Source: an uncultured Psychroserpens sp.
Lineage (GTDB): Bacteria; Bacteroidota; Bacteroidia; Flavobacteriales; Flavobacteriaceae
NCBI RefSeq assembly: GCF_947501425.1
Contig: NZ_CANMVN010000006.1
Coordinates: forward strand, 1-64,000
Reading direction: 5' to 3'
DNA length: 64,000 nucleotides
The notes below the pieces were generated by a model, which made no database searches, was not told the origin of the DNA, and was given only the letters and a program-made list of their open reading frames with translations. Shown here piece by piece: positions 43,889 through 53,391 of this stretch (within the stretch, counting starts at the first letter, position 1; every line of letters starts with the position of its first letter). The position numbers were made by a program, and so were the translations under genes.

Positions 43889-44824
43889 ATGAAATTTCCT
43901 AAACAGCATACACTCAAAGAGATTGCGGATATTATACATACAGAATATGTAGGCGCAGATGACTTTCCTGTTCTGGGAATGAATGAAATCCATGTAGTAG
44001 AGCCAGGAGACATTGTCTTTGTCGATCACCCTAAATATTATGATAAAGCACTAGACTCTGCAGCAACTATTGTTCTTATAAACAAAAAAGTAGAATGCCC
44101 TGAAGGTAAAGCGCTTTTGATAAGTGATGACCCATTCAGAGACTTCAACAAACTTACATTGCACTTTAAGCCGTTTAAAACAGCTAATGTTGCGATTTCA
44201 GATACAGCAACTATTGGAGAGGGAACAGTTATTCAACCCAATTGCTTTATAGGAAACAATGTCACCATTGGTAAAAATTGCATCATACATTCTAATGTAA
44301 GTATCTACGATGATACCATCATTGGTGATAATGTCACGATTCATGCTGGAGCCGTTTTAGGAGCTAGTGCATTTTATTATAAGAATCGCCCAGAAGGTTT
44401 TGACCAGTTACGTTCTGGTGGTAGAGTGGTTATTGAAGATCATGTTGATATTGGAGCCTTGTGCACTATTGATAGAGGAGTGACTGCCGACACAACTATA
44501 GGTGAAGGATCAAAATTGGATAATCAAATTCAAGTTGGACATGATACTATCATTGGTAAGAAATGTTTAATCGCTTCTCAAGTTGGGATTGCTGGTTGTG
44601 TGATTATTGAAGATGAAGTAACCATTTGGGGACAAGTTGGTATTACCAGCGGAATTACCATAGGAGAGAAAGCTGTTATTTCTGCTAAGGCAGGCGTAAG
44701 TAAATCACTTGAAGGACATAAAAGTTATTTTGGTGTTCCAGCTGATGATTTCAGAAGTAAATACAAAGAAATTGCTGCAATACGAAAGATTCCTGAGATT
44801 TTAGAAAAATTAAAAAACTTATAA
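43889..44824 (+). CDS. second LpxD-like N-acyltransferase
   Basis: 311 residues. Resembles LpxD: N-terminal domain with [20 protein letters not shown] and [19 protein letters not shown], then hexapeptide repeats. The catalytic His is retained in [26 protein letters not shown] (about 215). It is shorter than the 39976-41004 copy and its N-terminal domain is more diverged. Bacteroidota often encode this extra copy right after efp; it may be an LpxD isozyme or act on another acyl acceptor. It lies directly after the efp stop. Confidence 0.87.
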   Translation: MKFPKQHTLKEIADIIHTEYVGADDFPVLGMNEIHVVEPGDIVFVDHPKYYDKALDSAATIVLINKKVECPEGKALLISDDPFRDFNKLTLHFKPFKTANVAISDTATIGEGTVIQPNCFIGNNVTIGKNCIIHSNVSIYDDTIIGDNVTIHAGAVLGASAFYYKNRPEGFDQLRSGGRVVIEDHVDIGALCTIDRGVTADTTIGEGSKLDNQIQVGHDTIIGKKCLIASQVGIAGCVIIEDEVTIWGQVGITSGITIGEKAVISAKAGVSKSLEGHKSYFGVPADDFRSKYKEIAAIRKIPEILEKLKNL

Positions 44825-45229
44825 ATGACTGCAAAAGATGTTGTTAGATCGTTCTATGATTTGGATTTAGCCAAAGCTGATAATGCGATAGATCTAATCC
44901 ATAAAGATTGTAAATTGTTGTGGAACAGTAGTAATGGCTTTACATCTTTAGACTATGAGGGCGTTAAAACTATGCTTGAGGGTTTAAAGAAAGCGTTCCT
45001 ATCGTTTAACTATAGAATCAGTCATTTACTCGAAGATCAAAATATGGTGACTGCCAGATATACAATCTATGTCACACCAATAGAGAAGCCTGAGCAGGAA
45101 GAAGCCCTAGCGCATTTTATTTCTATTTGGGAAGTTAAAGACAATAAATTATATCGTGGTCATGAAATAAGTCAGCTTGCTGATGATAGTTCTGATAGTT
45201 TAAATTCTTATGCTGAAATAAAAGTTTAA
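44825..45229 (+). CDS. NTF2-like (SnoaL-fold) protein
   Basis: 134 residues of the nuclear transport factor 2-like fold: AKDVVRSFYDLDLAKADNAIDLIHKDCKLLWNS, then alternating strands and HFISIWEVKDNKLYRGHEISQL. No catalytic role can be read from sequence. It starts one base after the lpxD-like stop, so it is the last gene of the lpxD-to-here run before the sucD promoter. Confidence 0.75.
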   Translation: MTAKDVVRSFYDLDLAKADNAIDLIHKDCKLLWNSSNGFTSLDYEGVKTMLEGLKKAFLSFNYRISHLLEDQNMVTARYTIYVTPIEKPEQEEALAHFISIWEVKDNKLYRGHEISQLADDSSDSLNSYAEIKV

Positions 45230-45257
45230 AAAGGTTTAAAAATTATATCCAATAACT

Positions 45258-45265
45258 TATTTTTG
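45258..45265 (+). promoter_or_regulatory. -7 promoter box of sucD
   Basis: TATTTTTG at 45258-45265 is an exact TAnnTTTG box. The sucD ATG is 66 bases further at 45331, giving a leader of about 60 bases. A T-rich -33 region lies near 45234. Confidence 0.5.
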
Positions 45266-45330
45266 CAAAGCAAATTTGACACTATAAATTCATCTATTAA
45301 ACAAACACAAATCAAATAAAACAAACACAA

Positions 45331-46203
45331 ATGAGCGTTTTAGTTAATAAAGATTCGAAAATAATTGTACAAGGTTTTACCGGAAGCGAAGGAACATTTC
45401 ATGCTGGACAAATGATTGAGTATGGAACCAATGTTGTTGGAGGTGTGACTCCAGGAAAAGGAGGACAAACACATTTGGATAAGCCTGTTTTTAATACGGT
45501 TTCAGAAGCTGTGGAAGCTGTAGGAGCAGATACTACAATTATTTTTGTACCACCTGCTTTTGCTGCAGATGCCATCATGGAAGCAGCTGATGCTGGAATA
45601 AAAGTGATCATTACAATTACTGAAGGTATTCCTGTTGCAGACATGATTAAAGCCTCAGATTATATTAAAGGAAGAGATTGTAGGTTAGTAGGCCCTAACT
45701 GTCCAGGAGTAATTACTCCAGGTGAAGCTAAAGTTGGAATTATGCCAGGTTTTGTATTCAAAGAAGGAAAGGTAGGAATTGTATCTAAGTCAGGTACTTT
45801 AACTTACGAAGCTGCAGATCAGGTTGTAAAGCAAGGTTTAGGAATTACTACAGCAATCGGTATTGGAGGAGATCCAATTATTGGAACAACAACTAAAGAG
45901 GCTGTTGAATTATTAATCAACGATCCTGAAACCGAATGTGTTGTTATGATTGGAGAAATTGGAGGTCAGTTAGAAGCTGATGCTGCTAAGTGGTACCAAA
46001 ACAGTGGAAGCAAAAAGCCTGTAGTTGGGTTTATTGCTGGTGAAACTGCACCTGCTGGTAGAACAATGGGGCATGCTGGTGCCATAGTTGGTGGTAGTGA
46101 TGATACTGCTCAGGCGAAAAAGGCAATTATGAGAGACTGCGGAATTCACGTGGTTGATTCTCCAGCTGAAATAGGAAAGAAAGTAGCTGAAGTGATTGCG
46201 TAA
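45331..46203 (+). CDS. sucD: succinyl-CoA synthetase alpha subunit
   Basis: 290 residues. With SucC it makes succinate and ATP/GTP from succinyl-CoA in the TCA cycle. CoA-binding domain: [21 protein letters not shown] and [13 protein letters not shown] near the N-terminus; [21 protein letters not shown]; the phospho-histidine in [14 protein letters not shown] (about residue 247). The sucC gene is not adjacent, unlike in many bacteria. It has its own promoter and terminator. Confidence 0.97.
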   Translation: MSVLVNKDSKIIVQGFTGSEGTFHAGQMIEYGTNVVGGVTPGKGGQTHLDKPVFNTVSEAVEAVGADTTIIFVPPAFAADAIMEAADAGIKVIITITEGIPVADMIKASDYIKGRDCRLVGPNCPGVITPGEAKVGIMPGFVFKEGKVGIVSKSGTLTYEAADQVVKQGLGITTAIGIGGDPIIGTTTKEAVELLINDPETECVVMIGEIGGQLEADAAKWYQNSGSKKPVVGFIAGETAPAGRTMGHAGAIVGGSDDTAQAKKAIMRDCGIHVVDSPAEIGKKVAEVIA

Positions 46204-46224
46204 TAATCATACTACTTAAAATAC

Positions 46225-46260
46225 AAAAAGCAACTAAATGATTTAGTTGCTTTTTTTTTT
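46225..46260 (+). terminator. intrinsic terminator after sucD
   Basis: GCAACTAAAT ... ATTTAGTTGC with ten T at the end (46251-46260); a stem of about 9-10 pairs. Ends the sucD transcript. Confidence 0.88.
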
Positions 46261-46345
46261 GAATCAATATTTATTCAGAATGAGCAAAGATTAATCATCA
46301 ATATTGTAGTTATTATATTGAAATACTAATTAAAAACACATAAAG

Positions 46346-46714
46346 ATGAAAAAGCTGATATTATTATTAATCTCATTAATCACATACAATACTTATGCTC
46401 AGGACTCAATGCTTCAAAGTAATAATGAGCAACTGGAGGATAAGGCTGTAAAAATCACACAAACATATAGCGATCAATTATCATTAACTGGTAAGCAATT
46501 TATGTTATTTCAAAAAACAGTTGAAGAATTTTTAATTCGTAGAGAAAAAATTGAAAACGCATATAAGGGTAAGGAAAAATTAAAATTATTATATGAGATG
46601 CAAGAAGTGGAAACTAAAGAAATGAATGATATATTAACACGTCCTCAATTAGACTTGTATAAAAAGATCAAACTAGAGATTCAGCCATTAGACAAGGTTG
46701 AAGAGAAGAAATAA
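46346..46714 (+). CDS. small exported helical protein, function unknown
   Basis: 122 residues. Signal peptide MKKLILLLISLITYNTYAQD, cleavage likely near residue 19-20. The mature part is a charged, mostly helical protein rich in Glu/Lys (KTVEEFLIRREKIENAYKGKEKL, then EVETKEMNDILTRPQLDLYKKI). No known domain is recognised. A single-gene unit between two terminators. Confidence 0.75.
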   Translation: MKKLILLLISLITYNTYAQDSMLQSNNEQLEDKAVKITQTYSDQLSLTGKQFMLFQKTVEEFLIRREKIENAYKGKEKLKLLYEMQEVETKEMNDILTRPQLDLYKKIKLEIQPLDKVEEKK

Positions 46715-46732
46715 TCGTAATTGAATATTGTT

Positions 46733-46767
46733 AAAAACCTCACAAGATTTTGTGAGGTTTTTTTATT
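46733..46767 (+). terminator. intrinsic terminator after the small exported protein gene
   Basis: AAAAACCTCACAA, loop GATT, TTGTGAGGTTTTTTTATTT: about 11 pairs plus a T-run. Symmetric A and T runs allow stops on both strands. Confidence 0.88.
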
Positions 46768-46786
46768 TCATGCAACTTGTAATTGC

Positions 46787-46794
46787 TATATTTG
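46787..46794 (+). promoter_or_regulatory. -7 promoter box of fabG
   Basis: TATATTTG at 46787-46794 exactly matches TAnnTTTG, 26 bases before the ATG at 46820. Confidence 0.55.
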
Positions 46795-46819
46795 AATACC
46801 AACTATTAAAAAATTAAAT

Positions 46820-47566
46820 ATGAAATTATTGGAAGGCAAAACAGCAATTATCACTGGTGCTAGTCGAGGTATTGGAAAAGGTATTGCTGAAGTTTTTGCA
46901 CAACATGGTGCTAATATTGCATTTACATATAGTTCTTCGGTAGAAGCTGCTAATGCATTAGAAAAAGAATTGAATAGCCAAGGTATAAAAGCGAAAGGGT
47001 ATCAGAGTAATGCTGCTAGTTTTGAAGACGCTCAGAAACTAGCTGAAGATGTATTAGAAGAGTTTGGCAGTATAGATATTTTGGTCAACAACGCTGGTAT
47101 TACTAAAGATAATCTATTGATGAGAATGGGTGAGGAGGATTTTGATAAAGTCATCGAAGTGAATCTGAAATCTGTATTCAATATGACTAAAGCTGTTCAA
47201 CGTACAATGCTGAAACAACGTAAAGGATCTATTATCAATATGAGTTCTGTTGTTGGTGTAAAAGGTAATGCAGGTCAGACTAATTATGCAGCTTCAAAAG
47301 CTGGAATTATTGGATTCTCAAAGTCGGTAGCTTTAGAATTAGGCTCAAGAAATATAAGAAGTAATGTGATCGCTCCAGGGTTTATCGAAACCGAAATGAC
47401 CGCAAAATTAGATGAAGAAACCGTTAAAGGCTGGAGAAATGCTATTCCGTTAAAACGTGGTGGTACACCAGAAGACATTGCTAATGCTTGTGTTTTTCTT
47501 GCAAGTGACATGAGTGCTTATGTTACTGGCCAGACTTTGAATGTCGATGGAGGAATGTTAACCTAA
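46820..47566 (+). CDS. fabG: 3-oxoacyl-ACP reductase FabG
   Basis: 248 residues. NADPH-dependent reduction of 3-oxoacyl-ACP in fatty acid synthesis. Classical SDR motifs: [20 protein letters not shown] (NADP), [14 protein letters not shown], Ser in [14 protein letters not shown], catalytic Tyr and Lys in [13 protein letters not shown], and the closing [12 protein letters not shown]. It begins a run that continues with the VWA, SPFH and SH3-like genes 16 bases downstream; whether they share a transcript is likely but not shown. Confidence 0.95.
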   Translation: MKLLEGKTAIITGASRGIGKGIAEVFAQHGANIAFTYSSSVEAANALEKELNSQGIKAKGYQSNAASFEDAQKLAEDVLEEFGSIDILVNNAGITKDNLLMRMGEEDFDKVIEVNLKSVFNMTKAVQRTMLKQRKGSIINMSSVVGVKGNAGQTNYAASKAGIIGFSKSVALELGSRNIRSNVIAPGFIETEMTAKLDEETVKGWRNAIPLKRGGTPEDIANACVFLASDMSAYVTGQTLNVDGGMLT

Positions 47567-47581
47567 TATCTAGTCAAGTAA

Positions 47582-49615
47582 TTGCAGACAGACACAATTG
47601 TATATATCATTTTATCTGGAATCATAGCGCTATTTTTAGCGCTTTTTCAGTATGCTTACAAATCAAAAATTAAAGGTAGGCGAGCCTGGTTATTGACGGC
47701 TCTTAGGTTTGTGAGTCTGTTTTCTGTATTGATGTTATTGGTTAATCCTAAGTTTGATAAAACTACTTATTATAACGAAAAGCCAAATCTGATTGTTGCT
47801 GTAGATAATTCAGAATCGATAGACTACCTTAATCAATCACAATCCGCAATAAGCTTTGTTAATAGTTTAAAAGTTAATGAAGCTCTCAACGAAAATTTCA
47901 ATCTTGAGTTTTATAGCTTCGGAAAAGAGATCAACCCTACAGATTCGCTTTCATTTAATGAAAAGCAATCCAATTTAGCTTTAGCTTTTGAACGTTTATC
48001 TGAAGTTTATAATAACTCCATCTCTCCAACTTTGCTCATTTCCGATGGAAATCAAACCTACGGAAATGATTATGCCTATATGACGAAACGATATAAGCAG
48101 TCTGTGTTTCCTGTAATACTTGGTGATACAACAACCTATACAGATATTAAGATTCAGCAATTAAATGTTAATCGCTATGCGTATTTGAAGAACAAATTTC
48201 CTGTTGAAGTCATCGCCACTTATAACGGTAATTCCACAGTTAATACACAATTGAGAATTACAGTTGGAAATGCTACAGTGTTTTCAAAACCTATAACGTT
48301 CAGCAAATCTGTTGCATCTCAAATTGTTAATTTCACACTGCCAGCAAATCGAGTAGGAGTAACGAGTTACAAAGCGCAAGTGATCCCATTAGACAATGAA
48401 AAGAATACCATTAATAACGTTAAAAATTTTGCTGTAGAAGTCATTGATCAAAAAACTAATGTTGCAATAGTTTCTGATCTACTGCATCCAGATTTAGGAG
48501 CCCTTAAGAAGTCGATTGAAAGTAATGAGCAGCGTAATGCTGAGATTTTATCGACCACAGAGTTTTTAAACAAGTCTAATGATTTTCAGTTAGTTATCGT
48601 ATATCAACCTACTAATAATTTTAGGGCTTTATTTGATGAAATTGAAAAGCTAAAACTTAACAAAATTGTCATTGCAGGTACAAAAACAAATTGGTCTTTG
48701 TTAAACCAGTTGCAAAGCAATTACAAGCAGCAACAAACCAATCAAACTGAAGAATATCAACCCACTTTAAATCAAAACTACGCAACATTTATTGTTGATA
48801 ATTTGAATTTTAGTGAATTTCCACCTTTACTTGCAGAGTTTGGAGAAACATCATTTACTGTGCCTTACGAAACCATATTATATAAAACCATAAACGGTAA
48901 TGACATTGATGAGCCGCTTTTTGCAACTTTTGAGATTAATGATAAGAGAGAGGCTTTAATTCTTGGCGAAGGTATTTGGAGATGGAGAGCTCAAGCGTTT
49001 ATCAATGAGAACTCATTCAATACCTTTGATAACTTTATAGGAAAACTTGTTCAGTACTTGAGTACAAATCGTCAACGTACTCGACTTAACGTGAATCATG
49101 AATCGTTTTACAATGGTAATGACAATGTTAATATTACTGCCCAGTTCTTTAATAAAAACTACGAATTTGAAGATAACGCGACGTTAACTATTTCACTACT
49201 CAATAAAGATACCAACGAAACCAGATTGCTTCCGTTTGTATTAAGAAATACCAATTACGAAGTTGATCTAAGTGGTTTAGAAGCTGGAAATTACACCTTT
49301 ACCGTAAAGGTAAATAATGAAAATATATCTAGATCAGGCGAGTTCAAGATTCTGGAATATAACGTTGAGCAACAATTCTTAAACGCTAATGTGGCAAAGC
49401 TTCAGGGTCTAGCTGATAATAGCAATGGAAAATCCTATTTCATTGATAATACATCGTCAGTAATTGATGATTTATTAAATGATTCCAGATTTGCAACTAT
49501 TCAAAAAAGCACTAAAAAAGTCGTACCTTTGATAGATTGGAAATATCTTCTAGCACTCATCGCATTAAGTCTAGCTGCTGAGTGGTTTATTAGAAAATAT
49601 AACGGACTAATTTAA
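47582..49615 (+). CDS. membrane-anchored protein with a VWA-like region
   Basis: 677 residues. Two N-terminal membrane helices (about 5-22 and 37-55) and a C-terminal helix (about 648-665, WKYLLALIALSLAAEWF). The VWA-like domain follows the first two helices: NLIVAVDNSESI has the DxSxS metal-site motif (residues about 71-75), and SPTLLISDGNQTYGNDY the later strand. The rest is a periplasmic beta-sheet-rich region, similar to Bacteroidota proteins of the glutamine-amidotransferase-like/VWA family. The start is TTG 47582, with no ATG close by. Function unknown. Confidence 0.8.
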   Translation: MQTDTIVYIILSGIIALFLALFQYAYKSKIKGRRAWLLTALRFVSLFSVLMLLVNPKFDKTTYYNEKPNLIVAVDNSESIDYLNQSQSAISFVNSLKVNEALNENFNLEFYSFGKEINPTDSLSFNEKQSNLALAFERLSEVYNNSISPTLLISDGNQTYGNDYAYMTKRYKQSVFPVILGDTTTYTDIKIQQLNVNRYAYLKNKFPVEVIATYNGNSTVNTQLRITVGNATVFSKPITFSKSVASQIVNFTLPANRVGVTSYKAQVIPLDNEKNTINNVKNFAVEVIDQKTNVAIVSDLLHPDLGALKKSIESNEQRNAEILSTTEFLNKSNDFQLVIVYQPTNNFRALFDEIEKLKLNKIVIAGTKTNWSLLNQLQSNYKQQQTNQTEEYQPTLNQNYATFIVDNLNFSEFPPLLAEFGETSFTVPYETILYKTINGNDIDEPLFATFEINDKREALILGEGIWRWRAQAFINENSFNTFDNFIGKLVQYLSTNRQRTRLNVNHESFYNGNDNVNITAQFFNKNYEFEDNATLTISLLNKDTNETRLLPFVLRNTNYEVDLSGLEAGNYTFTVKVNNENISRSGEFKILEYNVEQQFLNANVAKLQGLADNSNGKSYFIDNTSSVIDDLLNDSRFATIQKSTKKVVPLIDWKYLLALIALSLAAEWFIRKYNGLI

Positions 49616-49627
49616 AAAACTTAAACT

Positions 49628-50443
49628 ATGGAAAAATTACCAAAAATTGCACTGCCAGTTATTTTTATTGCAGTTGTATTAATCATATTATTAGCCAAAT
49701 CAGCGGTTACGATTGGATCGGGTGAAGCTGGTGTTTTATATAAGACTTTTGGAGGTGGAGTTGTTACAGATGAGCCACCTTTAGGAGAAGGTTTTCATAT
49801 TATTGCTCCTTGGAATAAAGTATATGTATATGAAGTAAGACAGCAGGAGCTATTTGAAAAGATGAAAGTATTATCATCTAACGGTTTAGAGATTCAAATA
49901 GATGCTTCTGCATGGTATCAGCCTGTATATGCAACACTCGGACAATTACACCAGAATCTTGGAGAAAACTATTTGCAACGTGTAATTCAACCTGCTATTA
50001 GAAGTGCGGCACGTAGTGTTATCGGACGTTATACGCCAGACGATTTGTATTCAACTAAACGTGATGCCATTCAAATTGAAATTTTTGAAGAAACAAAAAA
50101 AATACTTGATAAACAGCACGTTCAATTAAATGAGGTGTTAGTGCGAGATGTAACTTTACCTCCAACAATTAAGGACGCTATTGAACGTAAGTTAAAGCAA
50201 GAGCAAGCATCTCTAGAGTATGAGTTTAGATTAGTTACTGCTGAAAAAGAAGCTGAAAAAGTTAGAATTGAAGCACAAGGTAAAGCCGATGCAAATAAAA
50301 TTTTAAGTGCATCACTAACCGATAAAATTTTGCAAGATAAAGGAATTGATGCAACAATTAAATTGTCAGAATCTCCAAACAGCAAAGTTATTGTGATTGG
50401 TTCAGGAGATTCTGGAATGCCAATCATTCTAGGAAATCAGTAA
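49628..50443 (+). CDS. prohibitin / SPFH-domain membrane protein
   Basis: 271 residues. N-terminal membrane helix (IALPVIFIAVVLIILLAKSA) and SPFH/Band 7 domain: SGEAGVLYKTFGGGVVTDEP, GFHIIAPWNKVYVYEVRQQ and YLQRVIQPAIRSAARSVIGRYTPDDLYS. RDVTLPPTIKDAIERKLKQEQASLEYEF follows, then a coiled coil of Ala/Glu/Lys (about 190-225) and GDSGMPIILGNQ at the end. Proteins of this group form large membrane ring assemblies. It sits between the VWA-like and SH3-like genes, 12 and 7 bases away. Confidence 0.93.
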   Translation: MEKLPKIALPVIFIAVVLIILLAKSAVTIGSGEAGVLYKTFGGGVVTDEPPLGEGFHIIAPWNKVYVYEVRQQELFEKMKVLSSNGLEIQIDASAWYQPVYATLGQLHQNLGENYLQRVIQPAIRSAARSVIGRYTPDDLYSTKRDAIQIEIFEETKKILDKQHVQLNEVLVRDVTLPPTIKDAIERKLKQEQASLEYEFRLVTAEKEAEKVRIEAQGKADANKILSASLTDKILQDKGIDATIKLSESPNSKVIVIGSGDSGMPIILGNQ

Positions 50444-50450
50444 CAATTTA

Positions 50451-50987
50451 ATGAAGGTCGTTTTTGTCTTTTTGATCTCTTGTTTTAGTCTTTTGGCACA
50501 AGATCAGGTGCAATTTCATTATACCAATTTAGTAGAGTCATATTACGACAAAACTAATGCAAAGCCTATCTTTATTTACAATGCAAAAAACGGTAAAATT
50601 GTAGATACTTTATCCAATGTAGAAGATAAAAACTCTTGGTATAAAATAGCTATACTGGATAGTGAATATGGATGGTTTAAGATTAAAAATATTCAAAGAT
50701 TACCAAGCTCTTTTAAAGATTTTGATTACGAAGATCATTGGGTTAAAACCCAAGGGTTCTTAATAGCTGTCGATAATTATGATGTTAATCATCATGTATA
50801 TCTTTATGATGAACCAACTAAGTATTCTAACAAAATTCACAAGGTGGATAATTTTCAGTTGGTAGCTGTTGCAGAGACGACCGACTTATGGGCAAAGGTT
50901 AGTTTTATGGTAGGGAAAGAAAAAGTTGAAGGTTGGTTAAGTTTTGAAGATCAATGTGCTTATCCATGGACTACATGTCCAAAATAA
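50451..50987 (+). CDS. exported SH3-like protein
   Basis: 178 residues. Signal peptide MKVVFVFLISCFSLLAQDQ, then two SH3-like beta-barrels: NAKNGKIVDTLSNVEDKNSWYKIAILDSEYGWFKI (about 45-80) and KYSNKIHKVDNFQLVAVAETTDLWAKVSFMVGKEKVEGWLSF (about 122-165). These segments look like bacterial SH3 (SH3b) domains that bind peptidoglycan or proteins. It follows the SPFH gene by 7 bases. Confidence 0.78.
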   Translation: MKVVFVFLISCFSLLAQDQVQFHYTNLVESYYDKTNAKPIFIYNAKNGKIVDTLSNVEDKNSWYKIAILDSEYGWFKIKNIQRLPSSFKDFDYEDHWVKTQGFLIAVDNYDVNHHVYLYDEPTKYSNKIHKVDNFQLVAVAETTDLWAKVSFMVGKEKVEGWLSFEDQCAYPWTTCPK

Positions 50988-51024
50988 GACGAATATTAAA
51001 TTAATCTTAATAATTTGAAAAGGA

Positions 51025-51057
51025 TTTGGAATTGTAAATAAAAAATTGCAACCTTTG
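51025..51057 (+). promoter_or_regulatory. promoter of the histidine operon
   Basis: TTTG at 51025-51028, a 21-base spacer and AACCTTTG at 51050-51057 fit the Bacteroidota consensus except for one base in the -7 box (AA instead of TA). Transcription would start near 51064, about 11 bases before the leader peptide ATG. Confidence 0.55.
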
Positions 51058-51074
51058 TGTATACAAAATAACAA

Positions 51075-51131
51075 ATGACTTTTATTCAACTACATCATCA
51101 TCATTTTCATACTAGCGCTCAAGCGAGGTGA
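51075..51131 (+). CDS. hisL: histidine operon leader peptide
   Basis: An 18-residue ORF MTFIQLHHHHFHTSAQAR, with five His in residues 7-12 (four in a row, then His after Phe), and stop TGA at 51129. It lies in front of the complete his operon and ahead of an intrinsic terminator. This is the hallmark of ribosome-stalling attenuation: when charged His-tRNA is scarce the ribosome stops on the His codons and the terminator does not form. The function is inferred from the His run and position, and is well established for such leaders in other bacteria. Confidence 0.9.
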   Translation: MTFIQLHHHHFHTSAQAR

Positions 51132-51159
51132 GAATGTATTGAATAAATTCAACATATTT

Positions 51160-51192
51160 AAAAACCGTTTGAGTAAATCAAACGGTTTTTTG
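51160..51192 (+). terminator. his attenuator terminator
   Basis: AAAACCGTTTGA, loop GTAA, TCAAACGGTTTT followed by TTG: stem of about 11 pairs with a T-run, ending about 60 bases before the hisG ATG and 29 bases after the hisL stop. Earlier bases between the His codons and the stem (around 51105-51150) would contain the competing antiterminator arm, which I cannot fold reliably by eye. Confidence 0.88.
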
Positions 51193-51250
51193 TTTCTATA
51201 ACAATGTCCGTTAATCGATTTACTCAAATACAAATAAGTAAAACTAAAAC

Positions 51251-52108
51251 ATGAGTAAATTAAAAATTGCAGTTCAAAAATCTGGTCGACTTCATGATGA
51301 TTCCATGAAGATTTTAAAAGCCATTGGGATTTCTATCGACAACGGAAAAGATCAGTTAAAGGCATCAGCCAAGAACTTTCCTTTAGAAGTATTTTACCTA
51401 CGAAACGGAGATATTCCACAGTATTTAAAAGATGGAGTTGTTGATTCGGCTATTATTGGAGAAAACGTTTTAATAGAAAAAGGAAGCGATATTCCTAGTA
51501 TTGAAAAGCTTGGTTTTTCTTCCTGTAAAGTTTCTATTGCAGTACCTAAAGGAGTTAGTTATAATTCTATTACAGACCTTGAAGGAAAGCGTATAGCAAC
51601 ATCTTATCCAAATACAGTAAATCAGTTTTTAAAGAAAAATAATGTCAATGCCAACTTACATATCATTAATGGATCTGTTGAGATTGCACCTAATATTGGA
51701 TTGGCAGATGCAATTGTAGATATTGTATCCAGTGGAAGTACATTATTTAAGAACGGATTAAAGGAAGTTGAAGTTTTATTGAAATCAGAAGCTGTATTAG
51801 CTGTATCGCCTTTAATTTCTTCGGAAAATGAACAGATTCTTAATAAGATTCAATTCAGATTACAGTCTGTTTTAAAGGGAAGACGCAACAAATATGTACT
51901 TCTCAATGCGCCTAATGAAAAATTAGATGCCATTATCAATATCCTACCTGGAATGAATAGCCCAACAATATTGCCCTTGGCCAAAGAGGGTTGGAGTTCA
52001 CTTCACTCTGTAATCAACAAAAATGAATTTTGGGAGGTCATTGATGAGCTTAAAAAAAACGGAGCTGAAGGAATTTTGGTATGTCCAATCGAAAACATGG
52101 TATTATAA
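51251..52108 (+). CDS. hisG: ATP phosphoribosyltransferase, long form
   Basis: 285 residues, the long form with a C-terminal ACT-like regulatory domain, so no HisZ partner is needed. First step of histidine synthesis: ATP plus PRPP to phosphoribosyl-ATP, feedback-inhibited by histidine. Seen: LKIAVQKSGRLHDDSMKIL, DSAIIGENVLIEKG, KRIATSYPNTVNQFL, the PRPP loop VDIVSSGSTLFKNGL, and the regulatory domain from about residue 210 (PGMNSPTILPLAKEGWSSLH). Stop overlaps the hisD ATG (TAATG). Confidence 0.96.
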   Translation: MSKLKIAVQKSGRLHDDSMKILKAIGISIDNGKDQLKASAKNFPLEVFYLRNGDIPQYLKDGVVDSAIIGENVLIEKGSDIPSIEKLGFSSCKVSIAVPKGVSYNSITDLEGKRIATSYPNTVNQFLKKNNVNANLHIINGSVEIAPNIGLADAIVDIVSSGSTLFKNGLKEVEVLLKSEAVLAVSPLISSENEQILNKIQFRLQSVLKGRRNKYVLLNAPNEKLDAIINILPGMNSPTILPLAKEGWSSLHSVINKNEFWEVIDELKKNGAEGILVCPIENMVL

Positions 52109-53391
52109 TGAACACAATAATCAACCCAAATAGAGCAGATTGGTCAGAGCTATTACAACGACCAACCCAAACAGTAGAGAATATTGAACACACTGTCAAT
52201 GAGATTTTTAATGATGTACAAAGGCACGGTAATCAGGCCATATCTAAATACACAGAGTTATTTGATGGAGCGCAAATAGAAACAGCAACAGTAACAGTCA
52301 ATGAGATCAATGAAGCGTCTCAGTTGATTGGAGCCGATTTGAAATTAGCAATCCAAACCGCTAAACAAAATATTGAAGCGTTTCACACAGCTCAAAAAAC
52401 TGAACGAGTAACTGTGAATACGTCAAAAGGTATTGAATGCTGGCAAGAAAAACGAGCTATTCAAAAAGTTGGACTCTACATTCCTGGCGGAACAGCACCT
52501 TTGTTTTCAACGGTTTTAATGCTAGCTGTTCCTGCTCAAATCGCAGGATGTAGAGATATCATACTATGTTCTCCTCCAAATAAAGAAGGTAAAATCGCAA
52601 ATGAAATTTTATACACAGCGCAATTATGTGGTGTCACTAAAATTATCAAAGTTGGAGGAATTCAAGCGATTGCTGGATTGACTTTTGGTACCGAAACTAT
52701 TCCGCAGGTCTATAAAATTTTCGGACCAGGAAATCAGTTTGTGACTGTGGCGAAACAATTGTCTACAAAATATGGCGTTGCTATTGATATGCCAGCTGGC
52801 CCGAGTGAGTTACTCGTAGTTGCCGATGACTCAGCAAATGCAAGTTATGTAGCATCAGACTTGCTAAGTCAAGCTGAGCATGGTGCTGACAGTCAGGTAG
52901 TCTTAGTATCAACCTCGAAAGATTTGATTAAAAGCACTCAAACCGAAATTGAAAAACAGATGCTTGAGCTACCAAGAAAAGAGATGGCTCAAAAAGCCAT
53001 TGATAATTCAAAGTTCATTTATGTAGATACTAAAGAAACGGCTCTAGATATTATTAATGAGTACGCACCTGAACATTTTATTATTTGTACTAATAATGAT
53101 CAGTATTACATTGAAAATATTGAAAATGCAGGTTCTGTATTCATAGGAAACTATACACCTGAGAGTGCTGGAGATTATGCATCTGGAACTAATCACACCT
53201 TACCTACTAACGGATTTAGTAAAGCCTACTCTGGTGTGAATCTGGACAGCTTTACTAAGAGCATCACATTTCAGAAGATTTCTAAAGAAGGTATTTTAAA
53301 TATTGGAAATACAATTGAGTTAATGGCAGAAGCTGAAGGCTTACAAGCACATAAAAATGCAGTTACACTACGATTAAAAGATTTGACATAA
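52108..53391 (+). CDS. hisD: histidinol dehydrogenase
   Basis: 427 residues from the ATG at 52108, which shares a base with the hisG stop; the in-frame ATG at 52081 overlaps hisG and is unlikely. Two-step NAD-dependent, zinc-dependent oxidation of histidinol to histidine, the last reactions of the pathway. Seen: KVGLYIPGGTAPLFSTVLMLAVPA, FGPGNQFVTVAKQL, DMPAGPSELLVVADDSANASYVASDLLSQAEHGADSQ (metal and catalytic residues), YAPEHFII and FIGNYTPESAGDYASGTNHTLPT. The stop overlaps hisC (TAATG). Confidence 0.97.
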   Translation: MNTIINPNRADWSELLQRPTQTVENIEHTVNEIFNDVQRHGNQAISKYTELFDGAQIETATVTVNEINEASQLIGADLKLAIQTAKQNIEAFHTAQKTERVTVNTSKGIECWQEKRAIQKVGLYIPGGTAPLFSTVLMLAVPAQIAGCRDIILCSPPNKEGKIANEILYTAQLCGVTKIIKVGGIQAIAGLTFGTETIPQVYKIFGPGNQFVTVAKQLSTKYGVAIDMPAGPSELLVVADDSANASYVASDLLSQAEHGADSQVVLVSTSKDLIKSTQTEIEKQMLELPRKEMAQKAIDNSKFIYVDTKETALDIINEYAPEHFIICTNNDQYYIENIENAGSVFIGNYTPESAGDYASGTNHTLPTNGFSKAYSGVNLDSFTKSITFQKISKEGILNIGNTIELMAEAEGLQAHKNAVTLRLKDLT

